Source of the DNA: JBCDJG01 sp038748065
GTDB lineage: Bacteria; Pseudomonadota; Gammaproteobacteria; Pseudomonadales; Halieaceae
Assembly: GCA_038748065.1 (NCBI GenBank)
Contig: JBCDJG010000021.1
Span: 1 to 64,000 of the forward strand
Length of the DNA: 64,000 bases
Reading direction: 5' to 3'
The position numbers and the translations under genes are program-made. Of this stretch, positions 60,813 through 64,000 are shown piece after piece (the first letter of the stretch is position 1; each line of letters starts with the position of its first letter). A model generated the notes under the pieces. The model was not told the DNA's origin and did not search any database. It was given only the letters and a program-made list of their open reading frames with translations.

Positions 60813-61847
60813 ATGACTGAACAGGACATAAACGATCGCAGTCGCATCCTGCTGAAGGCCCTGGTCGAGCGGCACATTCGAGATGGACAGCCGGTGGGGT
60901 CCAAGACCCTCATGGAGGAGGCCGGACTGCCTGTGAGCGCGGCCACGGTGCGTAATGTCATGTCAGACCTTGAAGAGCGCGGTTTTCTCCACTCGCCGCA
61001 TACCTCGGCGGGGCGGGTCCCAACCGCTGCCGGCTACCGGCTGTTTGTTGATTCCTTGCTGCAGGTGCAGCCCCTGGGGTCGGACGCCCTAGACAGCTTG
61101 AGAATCGAGCTTTCTCCCGACAAGACCGCGGGGGAATTGGTGCAGTCCGCGTCCTCGCTGCTTGCTACAATCACCGCCCAGGCGGGGCTGGTGACCGTAC
61201 CCCGCCCGGAAAGCCAGCAGCTGCGCCAGGTTGAGTTCCTGCCTTTGTCAGGTGATCGAGTGCTGGTCATCCTGGTCGTCAACGAGCGCGAGGTTCAGAA
61301 CCGCATCATTCATACCCAACGCGCTTTTTCTGAGGATCAGTTGCGCGAAGCGGCTGACATGGTCAACCAGCGCTTCGCAGGCCGGCCCTTGGACCAGGTG
61401 CAGGAGCAGTTGCTGGTAGAGATGCGCGACGCCAGAGCGCAGATCGATAGCTACCTGGAAGCCTCGCTAGACCTGGCCAGCCGTGCGCTGGCCCGAGAAG
61501 ATGAAGACAGCGAGTACGTGGTGACGGGGGAATCGCAATTGCTGGGCAGCGCCACCGCAGAGGAAATGCTGAAATTGCGCGAGCTTTTCGATGCATTCGA
61601 GCAGAAAAAGGACCTGCTGCACCTGCTGGAACGCTGCTCCCGGGCAGATGGCGTGCAGATCTATATCGGTGAAGAGGCCGGCTACGAGGTCTTCGGCGAT
61701 TATTCAGTGGTCACGGCTCCTTATCGTGAAGGCGTACAAACCGTGGGCGTGTTGGGTGTGATCGGCCCGACACGCATGGCCTATGAGCGCGTTATACCCA
61801 TCGTTGATATCACCGCCCGCATGCTGAGTTCCGCGCTCACGAACTGA
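60813..61847 (+). CDS. hrcA: Heat-inducible transcription repressor HrcA
   Basis: 344 aa. An N-terminal winged helix (DRSRILLKALVERHIRDGQP, SAATVRNVMSDLEERGFL, HTSAGRVPTAAGYRLFVD) and a GAF-like C-terminal dimer domain (VVTAPYREG, VGVLGVIGPTRMAYERV) match HrcA. It normally binds CIRCE elements before groESL or dnaK, but I see no CIRCE repeat (TTAGCACTC-N9-GAGTGCTAA) here. It lies before grpE; a TATGAT -10-like box is at 60772-60777. In gammaproteobacteria hrcA is found only in some groups. Confidence 0.93.
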   Translation: MTEQDINDRSRILLKALVERHIRDGQPVGSKTLMEEAGLPVSAATVRNVMSDLEERGFLHSPHTSAGRVPTAAGYRLFVDSLLQVQPLGSDALDSLRIELSPDKTAGELVQSASSLLATITAQAGLVTVPRPESQQLRQVEFLPLSGDRVLVILVVNEREVQNRIIHTQRAFSEDQLREAADMVNQRFAGRPLDQVQEQLLVEMRDARAQIDSYLEASLDLASRALAREDEDSEYVVTGESQLLGSATAEEMLKLRELFDAFEQKKDLLHLLERCSRADGVQIYIGEEAGYEVFGDYSVVTAPYREGVQTVGVLGVIGPTRMAYERVIPIVDITARMLSSALTN

Positions 61848-61865
61848 AATAAATTCCGTCGACCC

Positions 61866-61892
61866 CTTGAAAATTGGGCCTTCGCCCCAACG
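61866..61892 (+). promoter_or_regulatory. Sigma-32 (heat-shock) promoter of grpE-dnaK
   Basis: CTTGAAA (61866-61872, preceded by CCC), 12 bases, then CCCCAACG (61885-61892). This matches the sigma-32 consensus CTTGAAA-N(11-16)-CCCCAT-T closely and resembles E. coli dnaK P1. It starts 19 bases after the hrcA stop and lies about 40 bases before the grpE start codon. Confidence 0.7.
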
Positions 61893-61930
61893 TGCTCCTC
61901 TCGAGAGAAAAGCCGCAGGGAGCGTGATCT

Positions 61931-62575
61931 GTGTCCGATCAGGAGCAAAAAGTAGAAGAGACCTCGCCGTCCGAAACGGGTGAAGCGCAGGCATCAACAG
62001 ACACGGCTGAGCTCGATACCGAGCATTCAGCGAGTGCAGACAACAGTCCCGTCGATGAGGGCGCCGACCCGCAGGAGGGTGAGCCAGCTGAGGCCGGCTC
62101 TGAGCCGTCGCTGGAGGAGACCATCTCCCGGCTGGAGGAGGATCTTGCAGCGGCCCGTGATGCTGCACTGCGAGCCCAGGCGGACGCGCAGAACGTTAAG
62201 CGCCGGGCTGAGCAGGATGCCGATAAGGCACGCAAATTCGCCCTTGAGGGCTTTAGCAAGGACCTACTGCCGGTTGTGGATAACCTCGAACGAGCACTTG
62301 AGTCGGTGGATGCTGACGACGAGGCTATGAAAGGCATTGTCGAGGGCATCCAGCTGACGCTGAAGAGCTTCCTCGATGTCATGAAAAAGTACAACATCGA
62401 GCAAATTGACCCCGTCGGCGAGCCCTTCGACCCGAACCTGCACCAGGCCATGAGCATGGTCGAGAACCCCGATTTAGAGCCCAACAGCGTAATCGCAGTG
62501 GTCCAGAAGGGTTATACCTTGAGCGGTAGGCTGGTCCGGCCGGCGATGGTCATGGTGAGCAAGGCTGCCGGGTAA
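61931..62575 (+). CDS. grpE: Nucleotide exchange factor GrpE
   Basis: 214 aa. After a long acidic, flexible N terminus (residues 1-60) comes a coiled-coil helix (about 60-105: SRLEEDLAAARDAALRAQAD) and the beta-domain that opens DnaK (LPVVDNLERALES, NLHQAMSMVENPD, VVQKGYTLSGRLVRPAMVMV). It drives ADP release from DnaK. The start is GTG 61931, with AGGGAGCG upstream; the heat-shock promoter lies before it. dnaK follows after 95 bases. Confidence 0.95.
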   Translation: MSDQEQKVEETSPSETGEAQASTDTAELDTEHSASADNSPVDEGADPQEGEPAEAGSEPSLEETISRLEEDLAAARDAALRAQADAQNVKRRAEQDADKARKFALEGFSKDLLPVVDNLERALESVDADDEAMKGIVEGIQLTLKSFLDVMKKYNIEQIDPVGEPFDPNLHQAMSMVENPDLEPNSVIAVVQKGYTLSGRLVRPAMVMVSKAAG

Positions 62576-62584
62576 GAAACAGGG

Positions 62585-62614
62585 TTGAATTTGGCCAATA
62601 TGGGCCAATATAGA
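62585..62614 (+). promoter_or_regulatory. Candidate sigma-70 promoter of dnaK, with 10-base tandem repeat
   Basis: TTGAAT (62585-62590) and TATAGA (62609-62614) with an 18-base spacer, in the gap between grpE and dnaK. The spacer and -10 region hold TTGGCCAATA (62591-62600) and TGGGCCAATA (62601-62610), a near-perfect tandem repeat that could be a binding site. Prediction only. Confidence 0.4.
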
Positions 62615-62670
62615 TAGCAGACATTTGATTATGGCCGGCGCCGACCGGCAGGCAACTGGAGACAGACAAA

Positions 62671-64000
62671 ATGGGTAAGATAATCGGAATCGACCTGGGC
62701 ACCACCAATTCCTGCGTATCTGTGCTGGACGGCGATGCACCCCGGGTTATTGAGAACGCCGAGGGTGATCGCACCACACCATCGATTGTCGGCTACACCG
62801 ACGAGGGCGAAATCCTGGTAGGCCAGGCGGCCAAGCGTCAGGCTGTTACAAACCCCACGAACACCCTGTTCGCGGTCAAGCGCCTGATCGGGCGCAAGTT
62901 CAAAGACGACGTTGTGCAGAAAGACATCAAGATGGTGCCCTATACCATCCTTGAAGCCGACAACGGCGACGCCTGGGTGCAGGCGAAGGATGAGAAAATG
63001 GCGCCGCCACAGGTGTCTGCTGAAGTCCTGCGCAAGATGAAAAAGACCGCCGAGGAGTTCCTGGGCGAGCCCGTTACCGAGGCGGTGATCACCGTTCCGG
63101 CCTATTTCAATGATTCCCAGCGCCAGGCGACCAAGGACGCGGGCAAGATCGCAGGTCTCGATGTGAAGCGCATCATCAACGAGCCCACCGCAGCGGCGCT
63201 GGCCTACGGCATGGACAAGGCCAAGGGCGACCACACCGTAGCGGTCTATGACCTCGGTGGCGGTACCTTCGATATCTCCATCATCGAGATTGCCGAGGTC
63301 GACGGTGAGCACCAGTTCGAGGTGCTGTCTACCAACGGTGACACATTCCTGGGCGGTGAAGACTTCGACCTGCGCCTGATTGAGTACCTGGCGGATGAGT
63401 TCAAGAAAGAGCAGGGCATAGACCTTCATAATGACCCGCTGGCTTTGCAGCGCCTGAAGGAAGCGGCCGAGAAAGCCAAGATTGAGCTGTCTTCCAGCCA
63501 GCAGACCGAAGTCAATCTGCCCTACATCACGGCGGACGCGACCGGACCCAAGCACCTGGTGGTGAAACTAAGCCGTGCCAAGCTTGAAAGCCTGGTAGAG
63601 GAGCTGGTCACCCGCTCTATGGAGCCGGTCAAGGTGGCCCTGCAAGATGCAGGACTGTCGCCCTCAGAGATCGACGATGTAATCCTGGTAGGCGGTCAGA
63701 CCCGCATGCCGCTGGTGCAGACCCAAGTGGCTGATTACTTTGGTAAGGAGCCCCGAAAGGATGTAAATCCGGACGAGGCCGTTGCTATGGGTGCCTCCAT
63801 TCAGGGCGCGGTGCTCTCAGGCGATGTCAAAGATGTACTGCTGCTGGATGTGACCCCTCTGACGCTGGGTATCGAAACCATGGGTGGCGTGGCGACACCG
63901 CTGATTGAGAAGAACACCACGATTCCAACCAAGAAATCGCAGATATTCTCTACAGCGGACGACAACCAGACCGCAGTGACGATTCACGTGGTACAGGGCG
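62671..64000 (+). CDS. dnaK: Molecular chaperone DnaK (Hsp70), N-terminal part, cut by window edge
   Basis: 443 residues are visible, open to the last base. ATPase domain: GIDLGTTNSCV (6-16), YFNDSQRQATKDAG, INEPTAAALAYG, DLGGGTFDIS and VGGQTRMP; the substrate domain begins (LDVTPLTLGIE). Folds nascent and damaged proteins with GrpE and DnaJ. ATG 62671 has CTGGAGACAG before it. It is co-transcribed with grpE, and dnaJ is expected to follow beyond the window. Confidence 0.98.
   Translation, partial: MGKIIGIDLGTTNSCVSVLDGDAPRVIENAEGDRTTPSIVGYTDEGEILVGQAAKRQAVTNPTNTLFAVKRLIGRKFKDDVVQKDIKMVPYTILEADNGDAWVQAKDEKMAPPQVSAEVLRKMKKTAEEFLGEPVTEAVITVPAYFNDSQRQATKDAGKIAGLDVKRIINEPTAAALAYGMDKAKGDHTVAVYDLGGGTFDISIIEIAEVDGEHQFEVLSTNGDTFLGGEDFDLRLIEYLADEFKKEQGIDLHNDPLALQRLKEAAEKAKIELSSSQQTEVNLPYITADATGPKHLVVKLSRAKLESLVEELVTRSMEPVKVALQDAGLSPSEIDDVILVGGQTRMPLVQTQVADYFGKEPRKDVNPDEAVAMGASIQGAVLSGDVKDVLLLDVTPLTLGIETMGGVATPLIEKNTTIPTKKSQIFSTADDNQTAVTIHVVQG

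Noticed and set aside
60734..62670. CIRCE element around hrcA, grpE and dnaK
   Set aside because: No TTAGCACTC-N9-GAGTGCTAA inverted repeat or close variant was seen.
1..64000. Mobile elements, prophage, CRISPR arrays, rRNA or further tRNA genes
   Set aside because: No transposase, integrase, direct-repeat array, rRNA or tRNA pattern was recognised; the tRNA-like 3' end at 50887 belongs to tmRNA.

Overview
The window looks like chromosomal DNA of an aerobic, probably marine gammaproteobacterium. The best guess is something near Halieaceae (OM60/NOR5) or another Cellvibrionales-like group. The reasons are the GC-rich coding sequence, the order smpB - sodium symporter - ratA - ratB - bamE - fur - recN - hrcA - grpE - dnaK at the right end (close to the Pseudomonas/Marinobacter order), nadC next to ampD, many acyl-CoA dehydrogenases, a wax-ester/DGAT acyltransferase and an Fe-S type photolyase. 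I see no insertion sequence, prophage, CRISPR array, rRNA or tRNA. The only RNA gene recognised is tmRNA (ssrA, minus strand, 50887-51243). Placement below class level is inference.

Layout. 1-2353: end of an acyl-CoA dehydrogenase, nadC, ampD. 2411-5510: an FHA-like sigma-54 activator followed by a membrane-anchored Ser/Thr kinase. 5550-10600: ketopantoate-reductase-like protein, YajQ, a thiamine-binding-like protein, a GAF/degenerate-GGDEF gene broken by an in-frame stop, an epimerase, trmH and a small membrane protein. 10613-15771: DUF1214 protein, sulfotransferase, divergent LysR regulator, cysC and sat, which together could make and use PAPS. 15824-20642: Tat-exported FAD oxidoreductase with an NTF2-like partner, DUF2817 peptidase, DUF819 transporter. 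20683-23440: translationally coupled cytochrome c, Fe-S photolyase/cryptochrome and SDR.

23585-28411: aldehyde dehydrogenase, ZIP transporter, methyltransferase-like membrane protein, rhodanese, hemH. 28621-37999: lipid block with an SDR, three acyl-CoA dehydrogenases, a GST, two ABC1/UbiB-type kinases and a WS/DGAT. 38112-47906: MFS transporter, a 36-aa small ORF with its own terminator, small secreted proteins, retropepsin, a peptidase-MA-like protein without HExxH, HpcH aldolase plus epimerase, a glycosyltransferase 2 gene with a frameshift in a homopolymer, and envelope proteins. 48266-50828: a three-gene unit of AMP-ligase, alpha/beta hydrolase and acyl carrier protein, ending in a terminator shared with ssrA. 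51392-55490: GT39-like membrane protein, outer-membrane beta-barrel, N-acyl-D-amino-acid deacylase-like amidohydrolase.

55491-64000 is the conserved backbone: smpB (partner of the ssrA 4.2 kb away), symporter, ratA/ratB, bamE, fur, recN, hrcA, grpE and a dnaK cut by the window edge. A good sigma-32-type promoter lies directly before grpE. The most interesting items are the acyl-AMP/hydrolase/ACP cassette, the FHA-sigma54/kinase pair, the cytochrome c-photolyase-SDR operon, the 36-aa small ORF, the two disrupted genes, and a protein with an N-terminal sorting-like signal. None of these can be proved novel from sequence alone.
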